Of a stretch of 64,000 bases of DNA, positions 1 to 13,850 are shown in pieces. A program made the translations under genes and the position numbers. A model generated the notes under the pieces. It saw nothing but the letters and a program-made list of their open reading frames with translations. It was not told the DNA's origin and did no database searches. Every line of letters begins with the position of its first letter. The stretch's first letter is position 1. Source of the stretch: Rapana venosa (taxonomy: Eukaryota; Mollusca; Gastropoda; Neogastropoda; Muricidae); assembly GCA_028751875.1 (NCBI GenBank), contig CM054140.1:53091975-53155974 (forward strand), in the 5' to 3' direction.

Positions 1-1735
1 GGTGTTCTCCTGGGTGGTGGTGGTGTTCTCCTGGGTGGTGGTGGTGTTCTCCTGGGTGGTGGTGTTTCTCCTGTGGTGGTGGTGTTCTCCTGGTGTGGTG
101 GTGTTCTCCTGGGTGGTGGTGGTGTTCTCCTGGGTGGTGGTGGTGTTCTCCTGGGTGGTGGTGGTGTTCTCCTGGGTGGTGGTGGTGTTCTCCTGGGTGG
201 TGGTGGTGTTCTCCTGGGTGGTGGTGGTGTTCTCCTGGGTGGTGGTGGTGTTCACCTGGGTGGTGTGGTGGTGTCTCTCCTGGGTGGTGTGTTCTCCTGG
301 GTGGTGGTGTCTGTTCCTCCTCGGTGGTGGTGTTTCTGGGGTGGTGGTGTTCTTCCTCCTGGGTGGTGTCCTGTTCTCCTGGGTGGTGTTGTTCTCCTGG
401 GTGGTGGTGTTCTCCTGGGTGGTGGTGGTGTTCTCCTGGGTGGTGGTGGTGTTCTCCTGGGTGGTGGTGGTGTTCTCCTGGGTGGTGGTGGTGTTCTCCT
501 GGGTGGTGGTGGTGTTCTCCTGGGTGGTGGTGGTGTTCTCCTGGGTGGTGGTGGTGTTCTCCTGGGTTGGTTGGGTGGTGTGTCTCCTGGGTGTGGTGGT
601 GTTCTCCTGGGTGGTGGTGGTGTTCTCCTGGGTGGTGGTGGGTTCTCCTGGGTGGTGGTGGTGGTGTTTTCCTGGGTGGTGGTGGTGTTCTCCTGGGTGG
701 TGGTGGTGTTCTCCTGGGGTGGTGGTGGTGTTTCTCCTGGGTGGTGGTGGTGTTCTCCTGGGTGGTGGTGGTGTTCTCCTGGGTGGTGGTGTGTTCTCCT
801 GGGTGGTGGTGGGTGTTCTCCTGGGTGGTGGTGGTGTTCTCCTGGGTGGTGGTGTTCTCCTGGTGGTGGTGGTGGTGTTCTCCTGGTGGTGGTGGTGGTG
901 TTTCTCCTGGGGTGGTGGTGTTCTCCTGGGTGGTGGTGGTGTTCTCCTGGGTGGTGGTGTTCTCCTGGGTGGTGGTGTTCTCCTGGGTGGTGGTGGTGTT
1001 CTCCTGGGTGGTGTGGTGGTGTTCTCCTGGGTGGTGGTGTGTTCTCCTGGGGGTGGTGGTGTTCTCCTGGGTGTGGTGTTCCTGGTGGTGTGTTCTCCTG
1101 GGTGTGGTGGTGGTGTTTCTCCTGGGTGTGTGGTGGTGTTCTCCTGGGTGGTGGTGGTGTTCTCCTGGGTGGTGGTGTTTCTCCTGGGTGGTGGTGTTCT
1201 CCTGGGTGGTGGTGGTGTTCTCCTGGGTGGTGGTGGTGTTCTCCTGGGTGGTGGTGGTGTTCTCCTGGGTGGTGGTGGTGTTCTCCTGGGTGGTGGTGTT
1301 CTCCTGGTGTGGTGGTGGTGTTCTCCTGGGTGGTGGTGGTGTTCTCCTGGGTGGTGGTGTGTTCTCCTGGGTGGTGGTGGTGTTCTCCTGGGTGGTGGTG
1401 TTCTCCTGGGTGGTGTGTTCTCCTGGTGTGGTGGTGTTGTCCTGGGTGGTGTGGTGTTCTCCTGGGTGGTGGTGGTGTTCTCCTGTGGTGGTGGTGTTCT
1501 CCTGGGTGGTGGTGTTCTCCTGGGTGGTGGTGTTCCTGTGGGTTTCTCCTGGGTGGTGGTGTTCTCCTTGGTTCTCTCTGGGTGGTGGTGTTTCTCCTGG
1601 TGTGGTGTTTCTCCTGGGTGGTGGTGTTCTTTCTCCTGGTGGTGTGTGTTCTGTTCTCCTGGGTGGTGGTGGTGTCCTCACTGTGTGTGTATTCCTCCGG
1701 TTGGTTTCTCCTGTTGTTGTTCTCCTGGTATGTTA
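1..1735. repeat. G-rich minisatellite, 18-21 bp unit
   Basis: A tandem array whose unit reads GTTCTCCTGGGTGGTGGTG, with zero to two extra GGT triplets giving 18, 21 and occasional 22-24 bp variants, roughly 80 copies. It begins at the window edge and so probably extends to the left. It decays from about 1530 onward into unique T-rich sequence. Lengths are mostly multiples of three, which is why both strands give long low-complexity open frames rich in G/V/W/S or H/P/T/R. These are not proteins. The plus strand is strongly G-rich. Confidence 0.97.
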
Positions 1736-1803
1736 ATACCTTGTTTCCCCCTTCTTCTCTTTTTTTCCTGATGTTTATGTTTCTATCATCTTCCCACATT
1801 ATT

Positions 1804-1868
1804 CACACACACACACACACACCAACAACACTACACACACACTACACACAACTACACACACACACAAC
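1804..1868. repeat. (CA)n microsatellite, interrupted
   Basis: CA dinucleotide repeats interrupted by CTACACA and CAACAACACT variants. They follow the T-rich degenerate edge of the minisatellite. Confidence 0.95.
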
Positions 1869-2027
1869 TGTACTAACGCACGCACGCATGCCCGATGTTT
1901 ATATTAACTTCAGTCCAACCCCTTCTTATCTCACCCTCTTTCTTTCCACACATGTACTGCCTTCCTGTCTGCTTCTGCAGCTGACACTAGTTTCCTCACA
2001 TCTCGCCCGAGTCTCTTACTTCCCCCC

Positions 2028-2028
2028 C

Positions 2029-2059
<31 letters not shown>

Positions 2060-2100
2060 GCTCTCTCTCTCCTCCCTCTCCTCCTCCTCCTTCTCCAGCT
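2028..2100. repeat. (CT)n / CCT-rich tract
   Basis: CT dinucleotide run that passes into CTCCTC-rich sequence. The purine strand is opposite. Confidence 0.95.
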
Positions 2101-4850
<2,750 letters not shown>

Positions 4851-4934
4851 TTATTCAGATTCTCAAGTGGACACAGAATCATTGACATCTTTACCAAGGC
4901 CTATCTGTAGAAAAAATGTGTAAAATGTATTCTT

Positions 4935-5215
4935 CTTCGTCGACGCTCAGATAGCAACTATTGTTACCTGTAATATGATTGAAAATGCGTTGCGCTGCCG
5001 TTGAGCGCCTGACAAGTCAGGCTCAGCGCATCCATTTCTGCATGGGAGATGTTATCTTTTAAGTCTTTCTGAAAAAGGGGCAGGAAACTGAACCCAGAAA
5101 GGGGTCACAGGAAGAAAAGGAACGCGCAGAAACAAAGAGGGATAGAAAACAGGGAAGTCCTAGCACAGAATTTCCAGAAGGTGGGATGCTATTTGTACTG
5201 ACAGGCTCCCAGCGT
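4935..5215 (+). repeat. Dispersed repeat R1, copy 1 (paired with 48960-49255)
   Basis: Sequence with a clear diverged match on the same strand 44 kb away. Shared landmarks in the same order are ATAGCAACTATTGTT, the small palindrome GCCTGACAAGTCAGGC, GTTATCTTT, a purine-rich middle with AGAGGGATAGAAAA, and a final TTGACAGAC/CTGACAGGC-like stretch. It has no coding potential, and neither clear terminal repeats nor an RNA polymerase III box was seen. It could be the end of an unrecognised transposon or a segmental duplication. Confidence 0.7.
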
Positions 5216-6105
5216 CCCTACGAGGAAGTGAAATGTATGTAAATGAGGAACATGGGATCGAACAGAATAGATTTCATAGTACATTAGCGCAATGCAGTGT
5301 GATTGTGTGTGATAACTGAATAGTGCAGTATCTTATCGGATATCCAGGTCCAGACACAACTTGTGCAGAGTATCATAGTGCAGAGCACAGCGCATTGTCC
5401 TTAACAAGGCCCTTTTGTGCAGCAATGAGCAACGTAAACAGCTTTATCAGTTCTTACCAACTAGACTGACTGTCCTTCAAACTATCGCAGATCTTCCACT
5501 GCATTCTACATTCCTTGCCTTTCTCTGTCGCCATCTTTCTCTAGAACTGGGGCACACTCCTTCAGCCACACTGCGGTCTTCAGAGAGGTGAAGTGAGGAC
5601 TGAGGAGAAGTGGGAGGAGCATCAGATGAGGGCATGACGCTGACCCTGTCCCCACTGTGTCCTGTCTGCCTCACAGCAGCCATCAAGTCTCTTGTGGGAT
5701 CTCCTCCTGCCTAAGGTTTCTTGTCTTCCGAAAGAACCGTCTTGTTTTATTTGATGTCATTACCTCATTCCTCTTGGCGTTCTGAAGAACAACTGGCTGG
5801 TCACTGGCTGTTGTTTTTCTTGCTGAAGAAGTTATTTGTGTCCATTTTCATCACTGATCTTCAAAGTTATCATATTTCTTTGATGTAGCATTATATCTGA
5901 CATAGTTACTGAAATCAGTAAGGCCATGATCAATATGAATGAATGAATGAACACAGAAATAGTTGAATGAATAAATAAATGAATGAATAAATAGTGTTCA
6001 CATGTGGTGAGCACCAACAGTGAATTTCAAACTGAAGATAATGGAAAACTGTCATGCTATTTCCTTAATGCAGGCTCATGTTCAGATCCCCAAAGAATAA
6101 CTGCC
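5216..6105. other. Unique sequence with a GAAT tract
   Basis: No gene or mobile element recognised. GAAT/AAAT tetranucleotide repeats occupy about 5936-5996. Confidence 0.6.
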
Positions 6106-6109
6106 TCTG

Positions 6110-6215
6110 CATCAGCAGCACCTTCAGCCTGCTGATGGCGTGTGAAAGTAATCAGCGGCCAATGAAATATTCAGCAGCTGCCCTCTGCATGCAGCGAGTG
6201 CGCTGATTGAGATGT
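6110..6215 (+). repeat. Degenerate X-module relative
   Basis: Carries TGATGGCGTGTGAAA and, about 30 bp on, GAAATATTCA followed by a GCATGCA-rich stretch. This is the same order seen in the strong X modules at 14.3, 16.2, 20.2 and 21.1 kb. The flanks have diverged. The call rests on these two shared blocks only. Confidence 0.5.
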
Positions 6216-6337
6216 CTCCTCTCCAGTTACTGTTTTTCCAGGGCTTCACAACAAGGCGTCATGCTCTTGCCTGTTGTGTGACGTTTTTCAAAGAGGGAGG
6301 AGGAATAGGATGGTCGGTGATGATGATGACGACAAAG

Positions 6338-6441
<104 letters not shown>

Positions 6442-6565
6442 TGGATTCGGGAAAAAAATATAGCGAGAGAAAGAAAGATACAAATAGACAACAGAGGGAA
6501 GAGTAAGAAACATAGACGGACAGGGACAGAGAAAGAGACAGAGATATAGGCAGATTATAGACAAA

Positions 6566-6597
6566 TATAGATAGATAGATAGATAGATAAATAGATC

Positions 6598-6667
<70 letters not shown>

Positions 6668-6672
6668 CAGAC
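6566..6672. repeat. (GATA)n microsatellite
   Basis: GATA tetranucleotide array of about 26 units ending in GACA variants. It is followed by GAATT repeats at about 6677-6698. Confidence 0.97.
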
Positions 6673-6962
6673 AGAGAATGAATTGAATTGAATTGAATGA
6701 CTTATTTAAAGAGGATTATGGCATAAGCAAACATACTTTCTTTACAACCAGCCTCTGGGCAAAAGAACACTCAAAACAACTCCCCCCCATCCCTCCAAAT
6801 CTCAACCAAACAACAAAGAACATCATTTTGTTTATTTGTCCATTTGGATGATTTCATTGATTATCCAAAGAGGTTTTTCCTCATATCATAATTTTGGTTG
6901 TGACAAAATATGATATTCTTTTCAACAAATCGGAAAAAAGTATTTGCGACAGTCTTAATCTC

Positions 6963-7196
6963 TGATGAGTCCTTTGGATGAAACTATAAACCGAGGCCCC
7001 GTGTTTGAACGTATGCAGAACATCTTGCGCACACGTTAAATCCTGTTCCGCTTTTCGGAAGAGTAGGCCATTGTGTGCTGGTGGAAACAGATGACAAAAT
7101 TGACAAAACTGCATAGACACGGGGACTGGATGTAAAAAAGCACATGAGTGCTTATTCCATTATCCTCGATATAAAAAAAAAATAATAATAAAAAAT
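6963..7196 (+). mobile_element. tRNA-derived SINE family S, 5'-truncated copy
   Basis: Starts inside the shared core (GATGAGTCCTTTGGATGA) and continues through the family body: CATCTTGCGCACACG, TTCCGCTTTTCGGAAGAG, CCATTGTGTGCTGGTGG, GACAAAATTGACAAAACTGCA. It ends with GAGTGCTTATTCCATTATCC and an A/ATA-rich tail. The tRNA-like head is missing. Confidence 0.88.
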
Positions 7197-7260
7197 CTCT
7201 TCTAAGATAAATACACACGCGTGCATGTGCACACAAGCACACGCGCACGCACGCACGCGT

Positions 7261-7261
<1 letters not shown>

Positions 7262-7321
<60 letters not shown>
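7262..7321. repeat. (CA)n microsatellite
   Basis: 60 bp of CA repeats preceded by a CACG/CGCACG-rich shoulder from about 7212. Confidence 0.97.
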
Positions 7322-7325
<4 letters not shown>

Positions 7326-7638
7326 TGTCTGTGTATATTAAGGACCATAGACACTAAAGTTGCAAATTGCATAACATTATGCAAATAGTGTGGAGAGTTG
7401 AAGGAGAGGTTCTAAAATGGCGTGCACGTATGACAGCTCGCCAAAAGGAGGACTAGCTCCCTGTCCCCACCAACACAGGCCAGACTTTGCAGTGACCACT
7501 ACCTTCACATTATCGGCTCTTTTGAAGTCATCCCAAGAGCACAAGATAATCCACTATGGTATCAAACGCAATGTAGATCATGATCACTTCTTTTGATGGA
7601 AAAGTTTGTTTCTCCTGTTTGTATGTGTATGTTAATTC
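7322..7638. other. Unique sequence, nothing recognised
   Basis: No open frame, repeat or RNA signature that I can support. Confidence 0.5.
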
Positions 7639-7639
7639 T

Positions 7640-7948
7640 TTTTTATTTGTTTATTTATTTCATTTAGTCTTTTAATTAGAGGATAATGGAATAAGCACTC
7701 CATGTGCTTTGTCACATCCAGTCCCTGTGTGTATTCAGTATTGCAAAGTTTGTCATCCGTTCCCACCGGCACATCTGGACTACTCTTCCGAATAGCTGAA
7801 CGGGTTTTGACATGTGTGCAAGATATTATGTGTCCGAAGGACTTTTGGGGAGAGTGGAGTTGGCACTGATGTCTTGAACGAGATTCGAACCCGGGTCAGC
7901 AGATCACGAGCGCATCACTATGTTTGCTGGGCTATCTCGTCGCGCACG
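7640..7948 (-). mobile_element. SINE family S, near-complete antisense copy
   Basis: Read on the minus strand it runs from a tRNA-like head (CGAGATAGCCCAGC, then the B-box-like GGGTTCGAATCTCG) through the core and body to a T-rich plus-strand stretch that is the A-rich 3' tail. The 5' end lies directly against the (GT)n tract at 7952. Confidence 0.88.
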
Positions 7949-7949
7949 C

Positions 7950-7950
<1 letters not shown>

Positions 7951-8034
<84 letters not shown>

Positions 8035-8074
8035 CCCTGTGTTTGTGTACGTTACCCCTGTGTGTGTAATCCCT

Positions 8075-8122
<48 letters not shown>

Positions 8123-8140
8123 TGTGTCTGTGTGTGTGTT
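7951..8140. repeat. (GT)n microsatellite, two blocks
   Basis: A pure GT block at about 7951-8030, an interrupted segment (CCCTGTGTTTGTGTACGT), then a second GT block to about 8140. It adjoins the SINE head at 7948. Confidence 0.95.
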
Positions 8141-8204
8141 CATTTCAAGTAAGTTCATTCAAAAAATAAACCCAACCAAATTTTGAGTGTGTAAATTGAT
8201 GCTC

Positions 8205-8345
8205 ACCCAGCAGCAGGCAGCTAACTCAATCGCCAGTGCAGTCTGCCGACAGAGCTTCAGAACAATCAGGACACCCTGTCTGAAATATTCATTGCAGGCA
8301 TTTGGCAAGCAACATTTCCATTCAGCTGCCTGAATGTAGGCTTTG
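8205..8345 (+). repeat. Degenerate X-module relative
   Basis: Contains a CTAACTCAATCGCC stretch and then CTGAAATATTCATTGCAGGCATTTGG, matching in order the CTAATCCAATCAGG...AAATATTCATCGGAGGCAATTTG blocks of the X modules. It is considerably diverged. Confidence 0.45.
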
Positions 8346-8488
8346 TTTTGTTGTTCCGCGATGACGTAAATCTGCTGCCATTTGCTTGACTGTTCTTCCC
8401 CACTGTGTCACGTCTGTTCATCGTTCCCCTGGTCTCTCTGTTGACTTCTGTCTCTACGTGTCTGTTACTGTAGCTTTCTGTGTAGGTG

Positions 8489-8545
8489 TGTGTGTGTGTG
8501 TGCGAGCGCGCGCGTACGTGCGTGCTTATGTACGTGCGTGCGTAC

Positions 8546-8600
<55 letters not shown>
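8489..8600. repeat. GT / GTGC / GA compound microsatellite
   Basis: GT repeats, a GCGTGCGTAC-rich segment, GT repeats again, then GA repeats. Confidence 0.93.
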
Positions 8601-8649
8601 CATAGCACTGGGGGTCTGACGGGGGAGTATTCTGTCTCTTGCTCCTTTT

Positions 8650-8977
8650 AGCCTAAAAACAAACAACATTGTCAAGTCGGTCCACCAGGGTGTGGCATGC
8701 TCTCTTTCCGTGAATGATTTCGCTCTCTAGGCTACCGCAGTACATCTGTGGGAGTTCAGAGACAGCTACAGCTTGGTGTGAACAAGGTGCAGGAATGGGC
8801 GGAGGACAGCGGATTCAAGTTTTCTGCCACAAAGACGAAGTGCATCCATCGATCCACTTCCCTAATAAGTTCAGAGCACACTTTCCTGACCCCTTCATTT
8901 GCCTTGGAAAATGTACTGTCCCAGTGGAGACTGAGGTCAAATTCTTAGGGGCAGTTTTCGACCAGAGGCTGTCTTTT
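8650..8977 (+). mobile_element. I-type LINE, part 1: reverse transcriptase end (dead)
   Basis: Translating across frames gives an RT palm remnant: IVKSV.QGV, then SLSVNDFAL, then LQLGVNKVQEWAEDSGFKFS, and KFLGAVFDQRLSF. This is the C-terminal half of an RT of the LINE group that carries a C-terminal RNase H (I/Nimb-like). The catalytic YVDD-type motif reads SVND, so this copy is inactive. At least one frame change separates the blocks. The upstream RT and the endonuclease are absent. A SINE interrupts the element immediately downstream, and the element resumes at 9308. The clade name is inferred from motif style only. Confidence 0.8.
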
Positions 8978-9307
8978 TATTTAGGAGCTTTATTCTTTTA
9001 TTTCGAGGAGAATTGAATAAGCACTCCCCGTGTACATGCAGTTTTGTCAATTTTGTTATTCATTCCTACCGGCAAACAATGGCCTACTCTTCCAAAAAGC
9101 GGAACGGATTTTAACGTGTGCGCAAGATGTTTTGCGTACGTTCGCACACCGGACCTCGGTTTACAGTCTCATCCGAAGGACTTTTGGGGAGAGTGGAGCT
9201 GGCACCGATGTTAACTCCAGAGGAAAAATCCTCTTGGAGGAGAATCGAACCCGGATCAGCAGATCACGAATACATCATTCTAACCACCAGGCTATCCCGT
9301 CCCGTCC
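8978..9307 (-). mobile_element. SINE family S, full-length antisense copy inside a LINE
   Basis: On the minus strand the element starts at GGGACGGGATAGCCTGGTGG (A-box region) and has a B-box-like GGTTCGATTC. The core TCCGAAGGACTTTTGGGGAG is seen on plus, followed by the body. On plus it starts with a T-rich tail (TTATTCTTTTATTTCGAGGA). It interrupts the I-type LINE, whose reading resumes directly after it. Insertion therefore postdates the LINE. Confidence 0.92.
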
Positions 9308-9952
9308 CCTCAAAAGTTACATCCAACACCTGAGAACGTCCTGTCAGAAAGTCCTGAACCTCCTGCAGGTGACCGCCCATACTGACTGGGGAGTGGAGGG
9401 AAAGACTGAGGCATGGAGTGTGGAGGACAACCCTGACCTACCATTGTGCTGCCAACCCCCCATTTCAGGCCAAGTTCCAGAAATCTTCCTCTGCCACCCT
9501 TCCTCTGGTTCATTCCTTCCTTCCTTCCTGATCTCCAAGGGGCCGGTATCGATGTGGGTGTTATCTGCAACGTCCCCCAGTTCCCCGAGACGTCTATGTG
9601 GATGGTGGAAACCCCGGTTGTCCGATTCCATCTTGCCGCTCTTAAGAAGGATGTCACCAGTTCCACGGTTTACAAAGTCTTTTTCCAAGAACTATGTCAG
9701 TCTTATCGTCCTATACAAGTGTTTTCACCGACAGATCCAAGTTCGAGGAGGGGTGGCCAGCGCCGCCTGTTGTTCTTCCATCAAGGGATCTGCCATTTCC
9801 CAGCACTTTCCTTCGGAGAGCTCGGGTGTATACTGCCCATCTTTGCGCTCTGGTTCTGTCCCTAAAACGAATTCAGCAATCTGGAGAGCAAGGTTTCTTG
9901 GTATGTGTGGATTCGCTCTCATTTCTGGAGGCTATATCTTGTAGGAACGTAA
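9308..9952 (+). mobile_element. I-type LINE, part 2: connector and RNase H domain
   Basis: Resumes after the SINE with LRTSCQKVLNLLQVTAHTDW, the segment typical between RT and RNase H in I-type LINEs. It then shows RNase H features: FTDRSKFEEG (first catalytic Asp kept), YTAHLCALVLSLKRIQ (the usual second catalytic Glu replaced by His) and VCVDSLSFLEAI (third Asp kept). Several frame changes occur, for example at about 9440 and 9700. The element is cut at about 9952 by the antisense L2/CR1-type LINE and resumes at about 11837. It is dead by frameshift and by the RNase H substitution. Confidence 0.82.
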
Positions 9953-10142
9953 ACGATAATAATAATAATAATAATGATGATAATAATAATATAATATAAT
10001 AATAATAATAAATATATGGAATTTATATAGCGCTGAATCTTGTAAAACAAACAAGTCGAAGCCCTTGCACTCAACTCATTTACGCGCATGCAACTTTCCT
10101 CAAATAACATAAGATATTTCAAAAATATGTACACACACATAC

Positions 10143-10229
<87 letters not shown>

Positions 10230-11836
10230 GCACACTTAGGTGGTGATGAAGGAGATGAAGGATGCTGTTGAAAAGTAGGAACAGATATGAGGAGAAATTA
10301 TCAGGTAGGAAATAAGTGCGCTTTGAGGCTGGATGTGAAGGTATCAAGTGAAGGCTTTTGGCGAAGCGAAAGAGGGAGATCATTCCAGGTGGATGGACCA
10401 GAAACAGAGAAAGAGCGACGGCCAACAGTGGTTTATTTGAATCTGGGTGTTCGAAATCACAAATTATCTGCAGCTGAGCGAAGGGAAGGGATGGAGTATA
10501 CAGGTGAAGACAGTTACAGAGATAAGAGGGTGCAGATTTGTGGAGACATTTGAAACAGAGGGTATTGATCTTATACTTCAGTCTCTGTGAGACAGGCAGC
10601 CAGTGAAGAGATCGCAGAAGAGGAGTGATGTGTTCAGATTTTTTCTTTCTTAGGACTAGTCGAGCTGCAGAGTTTTGTATGCGTTGAAGAGAATGGATGG
10701 ATGATGCTGGAAGGCCAACCAAAAGAGAATAACAATAGTCTAAATATGAAAGAATGAGAGATGTGACAAGCTTGGAAGTTGCGTCAGTGGACAGATACTT
10801 GCGACTTGCCCTTATGCGCCGTAGTTGATAGTAACAAGACTGGCAGGTCTGGGTGATGAATTTTTTCATAGAGAGTGTGTTGTCGAGAACTATACCTAAA
10901 TACTTCACAGAGCTGGCCAAAAGATTTGACGTATTGCCGAATTCTATTGAAGATGTTGCGATGGAGGAAAGTTTATGTTCGATCCCTATGAGCATGGCTT
11001 CGGTTTTATTAGCATTAAGTTGTAAATTGTTCTGAGTCATCCAGTTTTGAATGTCTTGAAGGCAGTTGGACATATTAATTTGCCAGGAGGGAAGGCACGT
11101 TTTCAACAGTATCACTGCATTGAAGCTGAGTATCATCGGCGTAGAAATGGTGATTAGTATGATGGTGGTTTATTATATGTGAGAGTGGGGCAGTATAGAG
11201 ATTGAAGAGAATAGGGCCCAGAACTGATCCTTGTGGGACTCCACATTCCAGTTTGACAGGTTCTGATTGAATTTTGTTTACAATTACTTTCTGGAATCGG
11301 TCTGTGAGGTATGAACTTAACCAGGTGAGGGCTGTGCCATTAATACCAAACGTATTTTGGTGGCGAGAAAGAAGAATTGAGTGATCTATAGTGTCGAAGG
11401 CTGCAGATAAGTCGAGAAAAGTGAGGAGGGAGATTTTTCCTGCGTCAGAAGCGAGTAGAAGTGTATCTAAAATGTGCACTAGAGTGGTTTCAGTGCTTTG
11501 GTTGGGGCAATAGGCAGATTGAAAAGGGGGAAGGAGATCACTGGAATGAAAGTGACTGTTGAGCTGTTTAAGAACAACTTTTTCTGATACTTTAGAGACA
11601 AACGGTAAGTTTGAGACAGGTCTATAATTCTTCACGATGTTGGGATCAAGGTCGTGCTTTTTCAGTAGAGGTGTGACTATTGCGGTTTTAAGAGCTGATG
11701 GAAAAATTCCTGAGTTTACTATTTTAGTGATAACAGGTATAAGTTATTGAAGGCATTGTGAGAAAACAGGAGCAGGTATGGGATCAAGGTCGCATGATTT
11801 TTATAGTCATTTCATTCCGAATTGTCGTGATTTCAT
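9953..11836 (-). mobile_element. L2/CR1-type LINE, 5'-truncated antisense copy 1
   Basis: The minus strand encodes an RT: NYRPVSNLPFVSKVSEKVV, DLSAAFDTIDHSILLSR, CGVPQGSVLGPILFNLY, and the intact catalytic motif FYADDTQL near 11141-11160. It continues in a second frame with WMTQNNLQLNANKTE, KYLGIVLDNTLSM and LHWLPVSQRLKYKINTLCFK. Truncation is at about 11836 within the sequence N-terminal to RT. The 3' UTR contains a (CA)n array at 10142-10232, and the element ends with GCGCTATATAAATTCC and a (TTA)n tail at 9953-10015. It shares its whole 3' layout with the copy at 23.9 kb. Frameshifts near 11100 make it inactive. It inserted into the I-type LINE. Confidence 0.92.
10142..10232. repeat. (CA)n microsatellite inside LINE 3' UTR
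   Basis: About 90 bp of CA repeats sitting between the LINE RT C-terminus and its 3' end. The second LINE copy has a CA array in the equivalent place (24058-24146), so it appears to be part of the family consensus. Confidence 0.95.
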
Positions 11837-12412
11837 CCTAAGCTTCAAGAGTTCTACAGGATGTATACTTCCTTGATACGGGACGGGTGTGATGTTGTTT
11901 TGGTGTGGATCCCGGGCCCGGGGCACAGGGATATTCGGGGCAAGGAAACGTTGACCAACTCGTCAGGTGTGCCATGGGGAAGGCGATCTCCAAGTCTACC
12001 GTGCCATTCACAGAGCTGACCTGAAACCTAACGGCCAACGTTACGCGCAGTCCCTCTGGCAAGGGGAATGGAACGCTCAGACAGACAATAAACCTTTCCA
12101 GATTCGCCCTAACCTGGAGGTTCTCCTTCTGTGTGCTAAAACCCACAAGGAAGCAACAGTGCTCACCAGGCTACACACGGGTCATTCTCATATCACTCAT
12201 ATTCATTTGCTTAAAGGAGAGGGAACCCCACGGTGTCTGACTTGTGATGTGCGGGTAGCCATCAAGCATCGGCTTCTGGAGTGTCGAGATGTCCAGGATA
12301 TTAGGCACCAGCAGTTTACTGCAGACTCCCTAAAGCTCCTTTTTCGTGATGTTCCACCGGACAACACTTTAAACTTCTGGAGAGATACGGGCTTTTCCCG
12401 TCTGACATGAGT
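11837..12412 (+). mobile_element. I-type LINE, part 3: RNase H end and Cys/His tail
   Basis: Takes up the reading lost at 9952. LQEFYRMYTS is followed by a VWIPG...GHRDIRG segment, the end of an RNase H domain with its GH motif, and then by a tail with the knuckle CLTCDVRVAIKHRLLECRD (C-x2-C, then H and C), typical of I-type LINE C-termini. It ends TGFSRLT and a stop at 12410. There are two or more frame changes. The boundary with the antisense LINE falls in TTTCATCCT (11831-11839), which fits both elements, so the exact junction is ambiguous by a few bases. Confidence 0.83.
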
Positions 12413-12620
12413 GAAGATGTCACTGACAGCTGTATTGTCGTCATACAATAATGTCGACAAGCAACTTCTCTGCAGACTATTGGGTACTATTCATACATGG
12501 AAACATCTCACAAAAATTGGTAGATCTAATTTTTCAACCAAACAACTGTATGCTTGTACATGTACTTTTTTAAACGGAATCGACCAAAATCAATTAAAGA
12601 CGATCTCTGTTTACATTTTA
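12413..12620. other. Probable 3' flank of the I-type LINE
   Basis: No coding content. It may be LINE 3' UTR (TGAGTGAAGATGTCACTGAC...), but no tail was recognised. Confidence 0.35.
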
Positions 12621-12726
12621 TCCGTGTGCCAACGCACGAAGCACATGTTGAGCACACGTTAAATCCTGTTCCGCTTTTCGAAAGAGTGGGCCATTGTGTG
12701 CCGGTGGGAACGGATGACAAAATCCA
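12621..12726 (+). mobile_element. SINE family S, internal fragment
   Basis: About 105 bp matching the body: CGTGTGCCAACGCACG, TTAAATCCTGTTCCGCTTTT, CCATTGTGTGCCGGTGGGAA, GATGACAAAAT. Both ends are missing. Confidence 0.85.
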
Positions 12727-13059
12727 TGTTAGTTCTACATTTAACACGTGAACAAACAAATTATCAATCAACTAAAAAGAAAACACTAAGATGGGTTATA
12801 TGTTTGTGAGAAGAATACGGATTAAGTTAAAGGCAGAAGAAGAAGAGTTGAGAGAAAGCCAGTATTCTGTTCCTGTGCTCTCTGCAGGGAAGCTGAGTAG
12901 ACAGCGGACTGACAGACAGACAAGACAACGTAAGACCAGGATGAAATATTCAGTTGGCTAAATTGATCCTTTGTCCAGCTCACTTGGATACCGGCACTTC
13001 CAACCTGGCCTGAAACACAAGACTTCCCTTTCTGTGTACACCTCTGGACATCACATATG

Positions 13060-13096
<37 letters not shown>

Positions 13097-13106
13097 ACAT
13101 CACACA

Positions 13107-13178
<72 letters not shown>

Positions 13179-13205
13179 ACACAACAAACACACACACACA
13201 CACAC
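13060..13205. repeat. (CA)n microsatellite
   Basis: CA repeats with a few TCACACAT and CCACACAACAAA interruptions, ending directly against the SINE head at 13206. Confidence 0.95.
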
Positions 13206-13524
13206 GGGATAACCTGGTGGTTAGAGTCCCTGGTTCCAATCTCGTTCAAGAGGATTGTCCTCTGGAGTCAACATCAGTGCCGACTCCACTCCCCTCAAAA
13301 GTCCTTCGGATGAGAGTATAAACCGAGGTCCCGTGTGCCAATGCACGCAGAACATCTTGCGCATACGTTGAAACCCGTTCAGCTTTTCGAAAGAGTAGGC
13401 CATTGTGTGCCGGTGGGAACGGATGACAAAATTTACAAAACTGCATACACACGGGGACTAGGTGTAAAAAAAGCACATGAGTGCTTATTCCATTATCCTC
13501 GAAAAAAACAACAATATAAAAACA
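13206..13524 (+). mobile_element. SINE family S, nearly complete copy
   Basis: Head GGGATAACCTGGTGGTTAGA (A-box-like) and GGTTCCAATC (B-box-like) with a shortened gap between them. The core is AGTCCTTCGGATGAGAGTAT, and the whole body follows to TTATTCCATTATCCTCGA and an A/CAA-rich tail. The 5' end touches a CA tract. Confidence 0.92.
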
Positions 13525-13737
13525 GAGAGAGGCTAAATCAGTAGCACAGTAACAGGTTGATGGCAGACACCTTGGTGACAGGACAGTGACTACTTATCAA
13601 ACAAGGCAGCCTCGGAATAGATGAGATAGCTGTACTGTACTGTGGACGTGCAGTGTGTGGACCTCTTTGGGCCACAGTATAACCACACCTCAGGCAGTCA
13701 GGCACAGTGCAGCCCCTGCCTCTTTGTTAACATGCTT

Positions 13738-13850
13738 ATCAGTCTCTCTGTGTGTCTGTCTGTGTGTCTCTCTGTCTGTCTGATTCTTTCCATTTTCCTT
13801 TCTCTTTCCTGTCTACTGTCTATCTATCTATCCATTTATCTATCCGCTGC
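13738..13850. repeat. CTGT / TATC-rich tract
   Basis: Imperfect CTGT and CTAT tetranucleotides in pyrimidine-rich surroundings that extend to about 14060. Confidence 0.85.
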
